Shown piece after piece: positions 10,285 to 18,922 of a stretch of DNA of 64,000 bases. The notes beneath the pieces are model-generated. The model ran no database searches, was not told where the DNA came from, and saw nothing but the letters and a program-made list of their open reading frames with translations. The DNA is taken from positions 2,666,001 through 2,730,000 of the forward strand of contig NZ_CP019770.1 of the NCBI RefSeq assembly GCF_004328665.1, written 5' to 3'. Position numbers and translations under genes: made by a program. The DNA comes from Pseudoalteromonas sp. DL-6 (GTDB lineage: Bacteria > Pseudomonadota > Gammaproteobacteria > Enterobacterales > Alteromonadaceae). Numbering within the stretch: position 1 is the first letter of the stretch; every line of letters begins with the position of its first letter.

Positions 10285-11514
10285 CTAGTGAGCGTGACTT
10301 GCGCCGCTTTTTAAAATATCGGCTTTGATCACATAGCTATTGGTTGTGACGTACTCACTACCTGGGCTTAAACCCGCGATGACTTCAATCCACTCGCTAT
10401 TTTTTGCGCCTAAAGTAACCGGGCGTACTTCAAACACATTATTTTTACGCACAAACACACTCGCCATGCCGTTAAACTCTTGAATAGCCTCAGGCTTTAC
10501 ACGCACGTTAGCATTAACCTTATCGATACTGACATCAGTATTAACATGCATGCCCGGACGCCAATGACCATCAGGGTTATTAAGCGCTATACGGGCACGT
10601 GCAATGTGCCCGCCGGTCATCATAGGCGCTATAAAAAACACCTTACCTTGGGCATTCAAATGATGATGTAAATCGTATACCGTGGCGCTTTGACCAATGG
10701 CTAGATTTTCGATGTTTTCAGGAAAGGCTGATAGCTCAACCCATACTTTATCAAGGTTCACGACCTGCATTAGCGCGCGAGTACTTGCCAATTCACCACG
10801 CTTTAAATACTGCTCGGTCACCACACCGCTAATAGGGCTTTTAATACTGTAGTTTTGCAAAGTTTCGCGATTGGTGACGCTGGCTAATACATCACCTTTT
10901 TGAACGGTTTGACCTATGCTGACAAAAATATCGCTGATCAATCCGGTATATGGCGCCATCACTTCTACTGTGCCGTGCTGTGTCGGTGCAATAACACCAA
11001 ACAGCGTGTCGGAAATATCAACCTCGCCACTTTGTGCTATCTCTGTTTTAATGCCCGCACCTTTAATTGCTCGCTCGCTAATCACGGTGCGGCCTTCGTG
11101 CTGAGAGTACTCAAAGCTAACGCGCTCACCTTTATAATTGGCAGTAATGAAAAGCGCAAACGAATGTGGCTCATTTATGGGTTGCGTGCTAACAAGGTAG
11201 CCATTCTCACGCGTAAATTGTATTTTTTGCGGCGCTTCTACTAAGCGTTTTAAGTTTATTTCTATACTTAAATCGTTTACATCTACCGGCTGATTTTGCT
11301 CATAACCATATACGCGCAGCTCAACTTTACCTGCTAACTCTTGCAGCTTTAACTCAAGAGTGAGCTTTTCGTTTGTTAATAAAAAGCCGCCGTGTGGACC
11401 TTGTTTTTGGGTTTGCTCTGTTTGGTCATGTTCTGCTGAGGCAAATACATGTGTGCTTGTTAAGCTAGCTACAAACGAGAGAAATACTAATAATGCGATA
11501 AAAATGTTGTTCAT
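10285..11514 (-). CDS. czcB: RND efflux periplasmic adaptor, CzcB/CusB family
   Basis: A 409-residue membrane-fusion protein with an N-terminal signal peptide (to about residue 26). It links the RND pump to the outer-membrane channel. The mature N-terminus carries GPHGG, a metal-binding segment common in CzcB-type adaptors. The lipoyl-like half motifs are seen around VMAPYTGLISDIFVSIGQ and IKSPISGVV, and the protein ends in SHAH, a further possible metal ligand. Its start codon overlaps the czcC stop by four bases, so the two are translationally coupled. Confidence 0.93.
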   Translation of the reverse strand: MNNIFIALLVFLSFVASLTSTHVFASAEHDQTEQTQKQGPHGGFLLTNEKLTLELKLQELAGKVELRVYGYEQNQPVDVNDLSIEINLKRLVEAPQKIQFTRENGYLVSTQPINEPHSFALFITANYKGERVSFEYSQHEGRTVISERAIKGAGIKTEIAQSGEVDISDTLFGVIAPTQHGTVEVMAPYTGLISDIFVSIGQTVQKGDVLASVTNRETLQNYSIKSPISGVVTEQYLKRGELASTRALMQVVNLDKVWVELSAFPENIENLAIGQSATVYDLHHHLNAQGKVFFIAPMMTGGHIARARIALNNPDGHWRPGMHVNTDVSIDKVNANVRVKPEAIQEFNGMASVFVRKNNVFEVRPVTLGAKNSEWIEVIAGLSPGSEYVTTNSYVIKADILKSGASHAH

Positions 11515-12764
11515 GATTGAAAAGTCTCAGTTAAAGATTGGCCAGTTAAACGCTCAAGTGCGAGGTGGGTCTGATATAACGCTGCATAGGTATTGATAAG
11601 TGCGCGTTTAGAATCAAAAAGGGCTTGTTGAGCATCGAGCAATTGCAACACCGAAATTTGTCCGCGTTGATAGCTTTTTAAGCTTTGCTCAATCAGTGTT
11701 TGCGCTTGGGGAATAATCTGCTCAGATAACAACTGCACCTGTAATGTTTTGCCTTGGTAATAGGCATACAAAGTACGAACTTGTTGGCGTAATTGAATCC
11801 GTAACTGTCCTTGCTGATCACGTAACAATGCCAACTGACTATTAGCCGCTTCAATATTACCGCTATTTGAGTTACTCAATTGCAACGGCATAGAAAACGA
11901 AAACAGCAATGAACTGGTATCGTTTTGCTGGTTGTAACGCAGGCCTGCACCTACATTAATGTCACTTTGCCCATTGGCTTTTTGCAGCGTTAAGTTGGCC
12001 GCTTGCTTTAAGTATTGCTGCTGTAACATAGCAAAATCAGGCGCTTGGTTAACCGCATCAAGTAACCCTTGCTCAGAGCTAAGCGATATTAAGGTAGTAA
12101 TATTTCCCGCTAAATTAGTGTAGCCATGTTGCTCGCTCCACAGCTCATTAAGTGATAAACGTGCTCGCTCAAATTCGCTATTTAGCTTAGCTTTCTCAAG
12201 CTCTACTTGACTAAGCGCATAACGCATGCGGGTTACATCCGCTTGCGATACAGCACCAGCATCAGCCCTTTGCTTTATTGCTTTGAGAGCTTGGCTTACA
12301 ACCTGATGTCGTTCGCTATTGAGAGAAAGTAAAGTTTGAAATTTAAGCGCCTCGTAATACCGCTCACCGGTGGTTGCCAATAAGGCTAAACGAGTATTTT
12401 GATACTGTATTGCTTGGGCTTTAATGTTTGCCGTAGCGTAATTTACACGGCTTTGGCGTTTATCTCCAAGCTCTATAAGCTGGCTAAATGCCAAGGTTAC
12501 TTCAGCGCCTTGTACACCACGTGCATCGTTTGTCCCCAGCAAATTTTCAGCTTCTATATTTAAAATAGGGTTAGGCGAAAGTGCCGCTTGAGATTTAAGC
12601 GCGCTGAGTATTTTTTGATGATAAGGGTAGCGTTTTAATAGCGGATTTTGTTGCTCGGTATTTATCAACGCTTGTTTTAGAGTTAGTGTTTTAACATTTG
12701 CAAACGCACTAAAAGCAGGCAGCGCGCACAGCATCGCCACCAGCATAATTGGTTTTTTATTCAT
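11511..12764 (-). CDS. czcC: Outer-membrane efflux channel, TolC/CzcC family
   Basis: A 417-residue TolC-like outer-membrane factor with a signal peptide ending near residue 23 (FSAFANV). Long amphipathic helices and two repeated halves, each with the typical LxxxGxxSxxDVxR/LQLLDAQ-type segment (GAVSQADVTRMRYAL and GQISVLQLLDAQQAL), identify the family. It would complete the tripartite pump with the neighbouring CzcB and CzcA. It is separated by 171 bases from the small secreted protein gene upstream. Confidence 0.92.
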   Translation of the reverse strand: MNKKPIMLVAMLCALPAFSAFANVKTLTLKQALINTEQQNPLLKRYPYHQKILSALKSQAALSPNPILNIEAENLLGTNDARGVQGAEVTLAFSQLIELGDKRQSRVNYATANIKAQAIQYQNTRLALLATTGERYYEALKFQTLLSLNSERHQVVSQALKAIKQRADAGAVSQADVTRMRYALSQVELEKAKLNSEFERARLSLNELWSEQHGYTNLAGNITTLISLSSEQGLLDAVNQAPDFAMLQQQYLKQAANLTLQKANGQSDINVGAGLRYNQQNDTSSLLFSFSMPLQLSNSNSGNIEAANSQLALLRDQQGQLRIQLRQQVRTLYAYYQGKTLQVQLLSEQIIPQAQTLIEQSLKSYQRGQISVLQLLDAQQALFDSKRALINTYAALYQTHLALERLTGQSLTETFQS

Positions 12765-12935
12765 ATAGCTTGTCCGTTTTTAATCAACAGAGTTCACTTG
12801 CAAACCATTCACAACCTACGCAAAAAATAGCGACAGTGTAAAATGCTCAGCAATCTAAACATGCCTATAACAGCCCATTAAACGCTTACGCGTAGGCAGC
12901 TAAAAGCACACTAATTAATTGAAATAAATTAAAAA

Positions 12936-13250
12936 CTAACTAAATAAATTCGGTGGCGGTACGTCTGGTGGATAATGTAAGCCGTGATAGCATGTCGCTA
13001 AAGTTGGTTTACTTTTCTCGGGAGTTATTGAGTGATTTGAGCTGTGGCTATAGCCACTGTGGCAATGCTGGTGGGCATGTATTTCTGCTGTTGGGGCGCT
13101 GTCGTTATCATCAGCAGTTTCGCTACTTTGCGAAAATGAGCTATTTACGTGGTCAACGTCTTCTTGTAAATGGTACGCGGCGCCATCACAGCTTATAAAG
13201 CTATGCACAAGCACAAGTAACATTACAATTAAAAAACGATTTGAACGCAC
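12936..13250 (-). CDS. Small His-rich secreted protein heading the metal-efflux operon
   Basis: A 104-residue protein starting with GTG at 13250, with an AGGGAA ribosome site about 11 bases upstream. A hydrophobic signal sequence (about residues 6-24) precedes an acidic stretch and a His/Cys cluster (HAHQHCHSGYSHSSNH at 58-73), followed by a proline-rich tail. Position at the front of a czcCBA operon, export signal and clustered His residues suggest a periplasmic metal-binding accessory protein comparable to CzcI. That comparison rests on context and composition, since I cannot align it to a defined family. A short opposite-strand frame in this region is a shadow. Confidence 0.7.
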   Translation of the reverse strand: MRSNRFLIVMLLVLVHSFISCDGAAYHLQEDVDHVNSSFSQSSETADDNDSAPTAEIHAHQHCHSGYSHSSNHSITPEKSKPTLATCYHGLHYPPDVPPPNLFS

Positions 13251-13384
13251 AGTTAAACGAATTCCCTATTGAAATACACGATTAGTTAAGCTCATTACTT
13301 ATCTAATTCAGCACTGTACCTGAAAATACCTAAAAAGTAATGCAGCAAAATAAAATTTTATTTCATTCAATCTTATTTTGCTGC

Positions 13385-13410
13385 AAAAAGCCGCTAACCA
13401 ATGTTAGCGG
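13385..13410 (-). terminator. Terminator of the yqhD-like gene
   Basis: An 8-bp GC-rich stem (13391-13398 with 13403-13410) is followed, in the minus-strand direction, by a run of five T. Confidence 0.85.
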
Positions 13411-13426
13411 TCAATATTAACCGTTA

Positions 13427-14572
13427 TTAAGCAACCGCTTGCTCTAAAATTTCACGGCTTTCTTTTAACGTAATAGCTTGGTTTTCACCAAGGGCAACCA
13501 TGCCATGAGCTTCAAGCTTGCCAATAATATTATCAATGGCAGCCGCTTTGTCATCACCATGCTCAGTAAGCTCAGTGGCTACATCAAGACTGTGGTAAAA
13601 CGCTTCAATTGCTTGAATTGTTTGCTCTGCTAAATCATCTGTTTGTGCAAGACCAAATACGTTTTTACCCATTTGTTCTAGTTTTGCTTTTTTAACTGCA
13701 AATTGGTTGCGCAGTAAAGAAGGCTGAACAATAGCTAGTGAGCGGGCATGATCAACACCATAGGCGGCTGTTAATTCATGACCAATCATGTGGGTTGCCC
13801 AATCTTGCGATACGCCAGAACCAATTAAGCCATTAAGTGCTTGGTTAGCTGCCCACATAAGATTTGCACGCCATGCATCGTCTTGGCTTTCAAAGTTATC
13901 ACCCAATGTTTTAAGCGCTTTTAACAGTGCCTCTGCGTAACCTTCTTGAACAAGTGCACCTTCTGGGAATGTTAGGTACTGCTCACACGTATGTACCCAT
14001 GCATCTACTAAACCATTTACAAGCTGGCGCTGCGGTAATGTTTTCATTACATCAGGGTCCATAATGGCAAATTTTGGTAATACTTCTGGAGATGCAAACG
14101 GTAGTTTTTGCTTCGTTGCTTCTTTGCTTACTACTGAATTTTGATTAGACTCAGAACCCGTTGCAGGCAATGTAAGTACCGCACCAATAGGTAATGCGCT
14201 GATAATTGTGTGCTTACCTGTAGGAATATCCCAACCTTCGCCATCATATACAGCAGATGCTGCAATGTATTTAACGCCGTCTATTACAGAGCCGCCGCCT
14301 ACACCTAATACGAAATCGATGTCTTGTTCTTTACAAATTTTTACTGCTTGGTCTAACACTTCAATTGTTGGGTTAGCACCCACGCCCGAAAACTCTACCC
14401 AATCAAAACCTTCAAGTGCTGCTGCAACTTCATCGTATACGCCGTTCTTTTTAATAGAACCGCCACCGTACACAACTAATACTTTTTGATCTTTTGCGAT
14501 CAAATCAGTAAGTGCGGCAATTTGTTGCTGACCAAATTGAATTAAAGTGGGATTTACGTAGCTAAATTTCAT
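13427..14572 (-). CDS. yqhD: NAD(P)H-dependent iron/zinc alcohol dehydrogenase, YqhD-like aldehyde reductase
   Basis: A 381-residue group III alcohol dehydrogenase that reduces short-chain and lipid-derived aldehydes in the cytosol. The nucleotide-binding GGGSxxDG (93-99, VGGGSVIDG) is present, and the metal ligands fall at Asp190, His194, His261 and His275, with the same spacing as the ligands of E. coli YqhD. In E. coli YqhD detoxifies methylglyoxal, acrolein and similar aldehydes under control of the neighbouring YqhC; the divergent AraC-type gene here reproduces that arrangement. A 10-bp inverted repeat lies in the intergenic region. The preferred cofactor is inferred from the family. Confidence 0.9.
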   Translation of the reverse strand: MKFSYVNPTLIQFGQQQIAALTDLIAKDQKVLVVYGGGSIKKNGVYDEVAAALEGFDWVEFSGVGANPTIEVLDQAVKICKEQDIDFVLGVGGGSVIDGVKYIAASAVYDGEGWDIPTGKHTIISALPIGAVLTLPATGSESNQNSVVSKEATKQKLPFASPEVLPKFAIMDPDVMKTLPQRQLVNGLVDAWVHTCEQYLTFPEGALVQEGYAEALLKALKTLGDNFESQDDAWRANLMWAANQALNGLIGSGVSQDWATHMIGHELTAAYGVDHARSLAIVQPSLLRNQFAVKKAKLEQMGKNVFGLAQTDDLAEQTIQAIEAFYHSLDVATELTEHGDDKAAAIDNIIGKLEAHGMVALGENQAITLKESREILEQAVA

Positions 14573-14605
14573 TATTTTGCTCCTAAAGGGGACGGTTAAT
14601 TACTA

Positions 14606-14639
14606 AACACTTTATCAATTCTTAAACAAATAAAGTGTT
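14606..14639. promoter_or_regulatory. Inverted repeat between yqhD and its regulator
   Basis: Two perfect 10-bp arms, AACACTTTAT (14606-14615) and ATAAAGTGTT (14630-14639), are separated by 14 bases in the divergent intergenic region, 33 bases upstream of the yqhD start. It may be an operator or a leader hairpin; the sequence alone does not decide. Confidence 0.5.
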
Positions 14640-14757
14640 GATAGATGCATAATAATGGCATGGCGCATATATAAAAAGCCTAATACCTGTCAAAAGCTTG
14701 CCTAAAACTATCAGCGTTGTTATTTTATGCCAAATACCGTTAATTTAAGCTGTTCTT

Positions 14758-15636
14758 ATGACGACCATCGCCACTTTGTTACAACAATACGCAGAGCATA
14801 ATAAATTGCTCAGCTTTGAAGGTACCATGGAAACTATTATTCCAGGGGTGTACTTTCATCGCGCCACCAAAAGCTCAGCGCGTCAGCCGCTTATTTATAA
14901 TTCAGGTATTATTATCGTTGGCCAAGGACATAAAATTATTCACTTCCCTGAGCATCAAATTCAGTATGGTGCAGGCGATTATTTAGTACTAGGTGTGCCC
15001 GTTCCACTAGAATGTGAAGCGTTTACTGATAATGATTTGCCGGTAATGGGTATTGCAGTTGATATAAACCCAGCCATGCTGCACAAATTGGTTAGCCAAA
15101 TGATGCAACATAAGCCTATTTCACCACCGTTAACGCAAAGCGGAGCGGTACAAAGTGCCGCTTTAGATATGGCCATGGAGCAAGTCACTCACCGACTGTT
15201 AACAGTGTTAAACAATCCGCTTGAGGCTGAGGTATTTGGTGGCGATATAGTTAAGGAATTAGTATTTAGAGTACTGTGTGGCCCTCAAGGGCATACCTTA
15301 ATTGGGCTTGCAATGCACGATGGCCATTACGCGCGCATAGCGCGTACTTTATCAACATTACATAGCAATTACGCAAGCCCTATTACCGTAGAGCACTTAG
15401 CTGAAGAAGTGAACATGAGTGTGTCATCTTTTCATCGTGCCTTTAAACAAGTTACGTTTGAATCCCCTTTGCAGTATTTAAAAAAAGTGCGTTTAGCTAA
15501 AGCAAAAGAATTAATAACCACCTCTGGCAGTAAAGCAAATGAGGCCGCATTTAAAGTAGGTTACACCAGTGCGTCACAATTTAGCCGTGAGTTTAAACGC
15601 CATTTCAACAAAACCCCCAGTGAAATACATGTGTGA
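14758..15636 (+). CDS. yqhC: AraC-family regulator, YqhC-like
   Basis: A 292-residue regulator. Residues about 15-170 match the AraC N-terminal domain found in YqhC-type proteins (start GTMETIIPGVYFHRATK), and the C-terminus (about 195-290) holds two helix-turn-helix motifs with the usual signature KVRLAKAKELI...AAFKVGYTSASQFSREFKR. It probably activates the divergent aldehyde reductase in response to reactive aldehydes, as known for YqhC in E. coli. Role and name are inferred from domain content and synteny. Confidence 0.87.
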   Translation: MTTIATLLQQYAEHNKLLSFEGTMETIIPGVYFHRATKSSARQPLIYNSGIIIVGQGHKIIHFPEHQIQYGAGDYLVLGVPVPLECEAFTDNDLPVMGIAVDINPAMLHKLVSQMMQHKPISPPLTQSGAVQSAALDMAMEQVTHRLLTVLNNPLEAEVFGGDIVKELVFRVLCGPQGHTLIGLAMHDGHYARIARTLSTLHSNYASPITVEHLAEEVNMSVSSFHRAFKQVTFESPLQYLKKVRLAKAKELITTSGSKANEAAFKVGYTSASQFSREFKRHFNKTPSEIHV

Positions 15637-15765
15637 TTAAAACTAACTTACTTTTGCGCAAGTCATTATTTAAATACTTTATCATTAGACTTTGTTAATA
15701 TGGCTTAAAAGTATTCGTCTACTTAGTAGCAATAAATTGTACGATAAAGACAAGGAGTTTTTAGC

Positions 15766-17346
15766 ATGTTAGGCGCTCAGGTGGTTAGGTTTAGCATTTT
15801 TATATGCGCTTTTGCTATGCTATTTAGTAGCGTTACTTATGCGCAAGAACGTTGCCAGCTCAGTGTAAGTGCAACAAACACATCGGTGTCTTTGTCCAAA
15901 GAAGTTGTCTCAAATATTAAGCTTAAAAACGGTATCAATCATCTCGAATTAAGCTGTAACTTAAACCAAGGCGGGGTGTTTTCATTTACTCGTCCTGCAC
16001 TTAAAGACTTTTCGTGGCAGCAAAATTCAGTATATAAAACACCTTTAAAAACCAATCAGATGGCAATTTTAATGGACCCAGGCGTTTTTACTGCCCAGCT
16101 TACGGTTACTACCTCAGCAGCTTATACCCCACGCTTTACTTGGTCAGATACACAGCCTTTTGTCGAAAAAATTCAACGCTACAACCTTATTTTTGGCATT
16201 TTTTATGGTCTTTGCGCCACGCTTATTTTTTATGCACTAATTATAGGGCACGGCATAAAAGACCCTCTTTTTAAACTGTATGGCATTTATATTTTTTGCA
16301 TCGCTAGTTTTATATTCTTTCAAGAAGGACAGCCTTATTTATTTACACAGCAGTACTACTCTGTGTACGTAAGCCATCTTTACACGTTAAGTATTGGCTT
16401 AACTATAGTCAGTGCTACATGGTTTATGAGCGCACTATTGGAGCTACCTAAATACTTTCCAAAGATAAGCAATACATTAAAAGTTGCCGCCTTATGCGTA
16501 CTGACTTTGTGCTTACAAAAAATAGCCCTCGATCTGCCACTCATAACCAATATTACCTCTGCAGTAACCGGCTATTTATCATTATTTATTGTCATGACTA
16601 TTTTTATCCTCAGCGCGACACAAACAAAGTACGGTGTTAATGAAGCAAACTTGGTATTTATAGCACTGTCAAGTGTGTTTATTAGTATGGTGTTTAGAGT
16701 ACTACTAACCGATTACAGTCCGTTCATTCAACGCTATGGATTTGTTATTGCGTTTACAATTGAATCTTTATTACTAGCTATTGCCGTCGGCAGACGAATT
16801 CAAAGGTTAAGTTATACAAAAAAACAAGCTGAACGACACGCTAACTTTGATCACTTATGCCATATATACAATCGTCGCGGTTGGAGCTTAAAAGCAAACG
16901 ACTTACTAGCAGAGCACAAACAACGAGGAGGCGTTTTGTGTTTTTTATATATAGATTTAGACCGTTTTAAAGCAATTAATGATACTTATGGTCATGATGT
17001 GGGCGACAAAGTACTGTGCAAAGTTGCAGAGTCACTTAGTCAACATATGCGCACTGAAGATGCCGTTGGCCGCTTAGGAGGCGATGAATTTGTGGCCATG
17101 GCATTATTTAATAGCAACGAAAAAATTAACCAGCGAGTTAACACCCTAGAGCAACAATTAAACCAGTTAACTATAGAGCATCAGGGCCATACCATTTCCA
17201 TTTACGCCAGTGTTGGGCAAACTAGCTATACTCAGCCACCTGATAACTTAGACACAGTTTTAAAAGCGGGTGATGAAGCGATGTATAAACAGAAATTACA
17301 AAGAAAGGCGAAGCTGGCTGAAAAAATGGTAGTCGCCGCTATTTAA
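15766..17346 (+). CDS. 7TM-DISM diguanylate cyclase
   Basis: A 526-residue protein: signal peptide (to about residue 26), a periplasmic beta-rich domain to about 135, seven transmembrane helices (about 140-345) of the 7TMR-DISM type, and a C-terminal GGDEF domain with the active-site loop GRLGGDEFVAM. The RxxD inhibitory site is present (RTED five residues before GGDEF), so product inhibition is likely. It should synthesise c-di-GMP in response to a periplasmic ligand, possibly a carbohydrate or similar small molecule, as proposed for DISM domains. A good ribosome site AAGGAG precedes the ATG. Single-gene unit. Confidence 0.93.
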   Translation: MLGAQVVRFSIFICAFAMLFSSVTYAQERCQLSVSATNTSVSLSKEVVSNIKLKNGINHLELSCNLNQGGVFSFTRPALKDFSWQQNSVYKTPLKTNQMAILMDPGVFTAQLTVTTSAAYTPRFTWSDTQPFVEKIQRYNLIFGIFYGLCATLIFYALIIGHGIKDPLFKLYGIYIFCIASFIFFQEGQPYLFTQQYYSVYVSHLYTLSIGLTIVSATWFMSALLELPKYFPKISNTLKVAALCVLTLCLQKIALDLPLITNITSAVTGYLSLFIVMTIFILSATQTKYGVNEANLVFIALSSVFISMVFRVLLTDYSPFIQRYGFVIAFTIESLLLAIAVGRRIQRLSYTKKQAERHANFDHLCHIYNRRGWSLKANDLLAEHKQRGGVLCFLYIDLDRFKAINDTYGHDVGDKVLCKVAESLSQHMRTEDAVGRLGGDEFVAMALFNSNEKINQRVNTLEQQLNQLTIEHQGHTISIYASVGQTSYTQPPDNLDTVLKAGDEAMYKQKLQRKAKLAEKMVVAAI

Positions 17347-17359
17347 AAACATAAAACAT

Positions 17360-17382
17360 GAGCTAGTCAGTAAGACTAGCTC
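17360..17382. terminator. Hairpin between convergent genes
   Basis: A 9-bp perfect stem (17360-17368 with 17374-17382) separates the diguanylate cyclase from the VOC gene. No long T-run. Confidence 0.6.
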
Positions 17383-17391
17383 AGCTACAGT

Positions 17392-17811
17392 CTAATCCTT
17401 TTTAAATAGTACCTCAGGATTAACCATGGTTTTCATTTCAAGCACGTTACCGTTAGGATCTTCAATAAAAAAGGTTTCTTGCTCAAACTCATCACCAACA
17501 AAACGACGGTAAGGCTGATCTAAATATTCAAGGCCGGCATCGGCAATGCGTTGCTTAAGTCCTTGAAACTCGTTCTCTGATAAATGTATACCAAAATGAG
17601 GGACAGCCACTGCGCCCATATCAACGTCGTGACGAACCGTAGGTAAACGCTCAACACTTTGATGTAGGGTTAATTCATTACCCCAAAAATTAATGTCTAC
17701 CCATCGCCCCGCTTCACTATTGCCGGTTTTACAGCCGAGTACGTCACAGTAAAACGCTTTCGCTTTTTCAAGATCACCAGCAGGGATAGCCAGATGTAAA
17801 CAGTTAGACAT
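17392..17811 (-). CDS. VOC (glyoxalase/bleomycin-resistance fold) protein
   Basis: A 139-residue single-domain VOC protein: paired beta-alpha-beta-beta-beta units start at HLAIPAGDLEKAKAFY and PHFGIHLSE. Conserved metal-site positions (His6, Glu near residue 125 in NVLEMK) are compatible with a metal-dependent enzyme, but the substrate cannot be read from sequence. Relatives include dioxygenases, glyoxalases and antibiotic-binding proteins. It lies convergent to the DISM cyclase and has its own promoter region to the right. Confidence 0.88.
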   Translation of the reverse strand: MSNCLHLAIPAGDLEKAKAFYCDVLGCKTGNSEAGRWVDINFWGNELTLHQSVERLPTVRHDVDMGAVAVPHFGIHLSENEFQGLKQRIADAGLEYLDQPYRRFVGDEFEQETFFIEDPNGNVLEMKTMVNPEVLFKKD

Positions 17812-17951
17812 AAATTACCTTAGGTTATAACTTTTAATATATGAAATATGCTGCATTATACATAATTTGCAATTTATAGAACATTAGCAGTGTTATTTTT
17901 AGTCATTCATTGCATATTACTAACCTTCAATAGTAATAATTCACCTTTTAG

Positions 17952-18008
17952 CTGCGGTGTATCGATTTTAGTCTTAAATCGCAGTTTTAACTATTAAAGC
18001 TAAAACTG
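17952..18008 (+). promoter_or_regulatory. Hairpin-rich leader of the small membrane pair
   Basis: Three overlapping pairings can be drawn just upstream of the first small membrane gene: CGATTT 17963-17968 with AAATCG 17976-17981; CTGCG 17952-17956 with CGCAG 17980-17984; and CAGTTTTA 17982-17989 with TAAAACTG 18001-18008. The second excludes the other two, a pattern compatible with a switching leader RNA. It fits no riboswitch class that I recognise. Confidence 0.4.
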
Positions 18009-18029
18009 ATACATTATTATGTGCGCGCC

Positions 18030-18398
18030 ATGACTAAATTCATACTTTTAAAATTCATCACCTTTTTTATCGGCTGCTTGTCGTGTTTTGTAATGCATAG
18101 CACATTCGCATTACCTATTGTTGTATCTGCCGGTTTAACAGGGCTTATCGGTTCATTTATTCCATTTCCTGCAGATTACAAAAACCACCCCTATGCAGCT
18201 ATTTATGCAGGCAGTTTTGCCGGTATGTGCTCCACTAATTTAATTAATGAATACTGGGAAATTGCGATTATTTCTGCCATTGGTGCTGTTTTATACACAC
18301 TTACCATTAATGTATTTGCGGGGTTTGGCGGACGGTTAGGTAGCATTGCATTTGCTAGCGTCGCCTTATTTGTTTTAGCCAAGGAGTTAATAATATGA
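18030..18398 (+). CDS. Small membrane protein A of a paralogous pair (unknown function)
   Basis: A 122-residue, five-helix hydrophobic protein. The ATG at 18030 is preferred; an in-frame GTG lies at 18021 and neither has a clear ribosome site, but a four-codon frame (ATG at 18019, peptide MCAP) ends with a TGA that overlaps this ATG, so translational coupling is possible. It shares with the next gene the pattern G(S/T)FxGM, about 30 residues, GFGGxLG. Lysine and arginine occur in the N-terminus, loop 2 and loop 4, predicting an N-in/C-out topology, opposite to its partner. No known family is recognised. Confidence 0.75.
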   Translation: MTKFILLKFITFFIGCLSCFVMHSTFALPIVVSAGLTGLIGSFIPFPADYKNHPYAAIYAGSFAGMCSTNLINEYWEIAIISAIGAVLYTLTINVFAGFGGRLGSIAFASVALFVLAKELII

Positions 18399-18778
18399 CA
18401 CTTATTTATCCGCTGCTTGCATTGTTAGGGGCGTTTTTAACCTTTTACTTGGCTAAACATAATCGCTTTGATGGGATCCGAGCCTCTGCAGCCCTATCCA
18501 TTATTGCTTATTTAATATTTGAACAATTTAGTTTCAACGCTGAGCTATATAGCATCGTCTTTTTTGGCGGCACATTTATTGGCATGAGTGCCCCTCAACG
18601 CTTTGGTGTGTATACGCTTGCCAGTTCAGCAATTATATTTTCACTGTTTTTTGCCTATTTAGTGCCTATTCTTGATGGTTTCGGTGGTGCTTTGGGGATT
18701 AGTGCATTTTTATCCGTATGTATTTGCCATGTATTTATTTTACTTGGTGCACCGCGCAGTAAAAAAACTAAAATTTAA
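18395..18778 (+). CDS. Small membrane protein B of a paralogous pair (unknown function)
   Basis: A 127-residue, five-helix membrane protein whose ATG overlaps the stop of protein A (ATGA), with an AAGGAG ribosome site inside the preceding gene. It carries GTFIGM and GFGGALG at the same spacing as GSFAGM and GFGGRLG in protein A, so the two are diverged paralogues. Its positive residues lie in loop 1 (KHNRFDGIR), loop 3 and the C-terminus (RSKKTK), predicting an N-out/C-in topology. Paired small paralogues with opposite orientation are known from heteromeric small multidrug-resistance transporters and some fluoride channels, but the motifs here match neither family. Confidence 0.78.
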   Translation: MTLIYPLLALLGAFLTFYLAKHNRFDGIRASAALSIIAYLIFEQFSFNAELYSIVFFGGTFIGMSAPQRFGVYTLASSAIIFSLFFAYLVPILDGFGGALGISAFLSVCICHVFILLGAPRSKKTKI

Positions 18779-18922
18779 ACGCTTTCTTGAATAAAAATTC
18801 AATAAAATCCTACATCTATCAAATTGTACGAAAATAAATCAAGTTTTTTTGATCAACAATGCAAACAGCTTCGTAATATTCACAAAGCTGTAACACTGTA
18901 ACATTCGATTAAAGGAACAATT

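Noticed and set aside
10900..11244. 114-codon plus-strand frame opposite czcB
   Set aside because: It lies entirely inside the strongly supported adaptor gene on the other strand and has no family features.
17812..18029. Known riboswitch (fluoride or guanidine) in the leader of the membrane pair
   Set aside because: The conserved motifs of those riboswitch classes are not present; only generic competing hairpins are seen.
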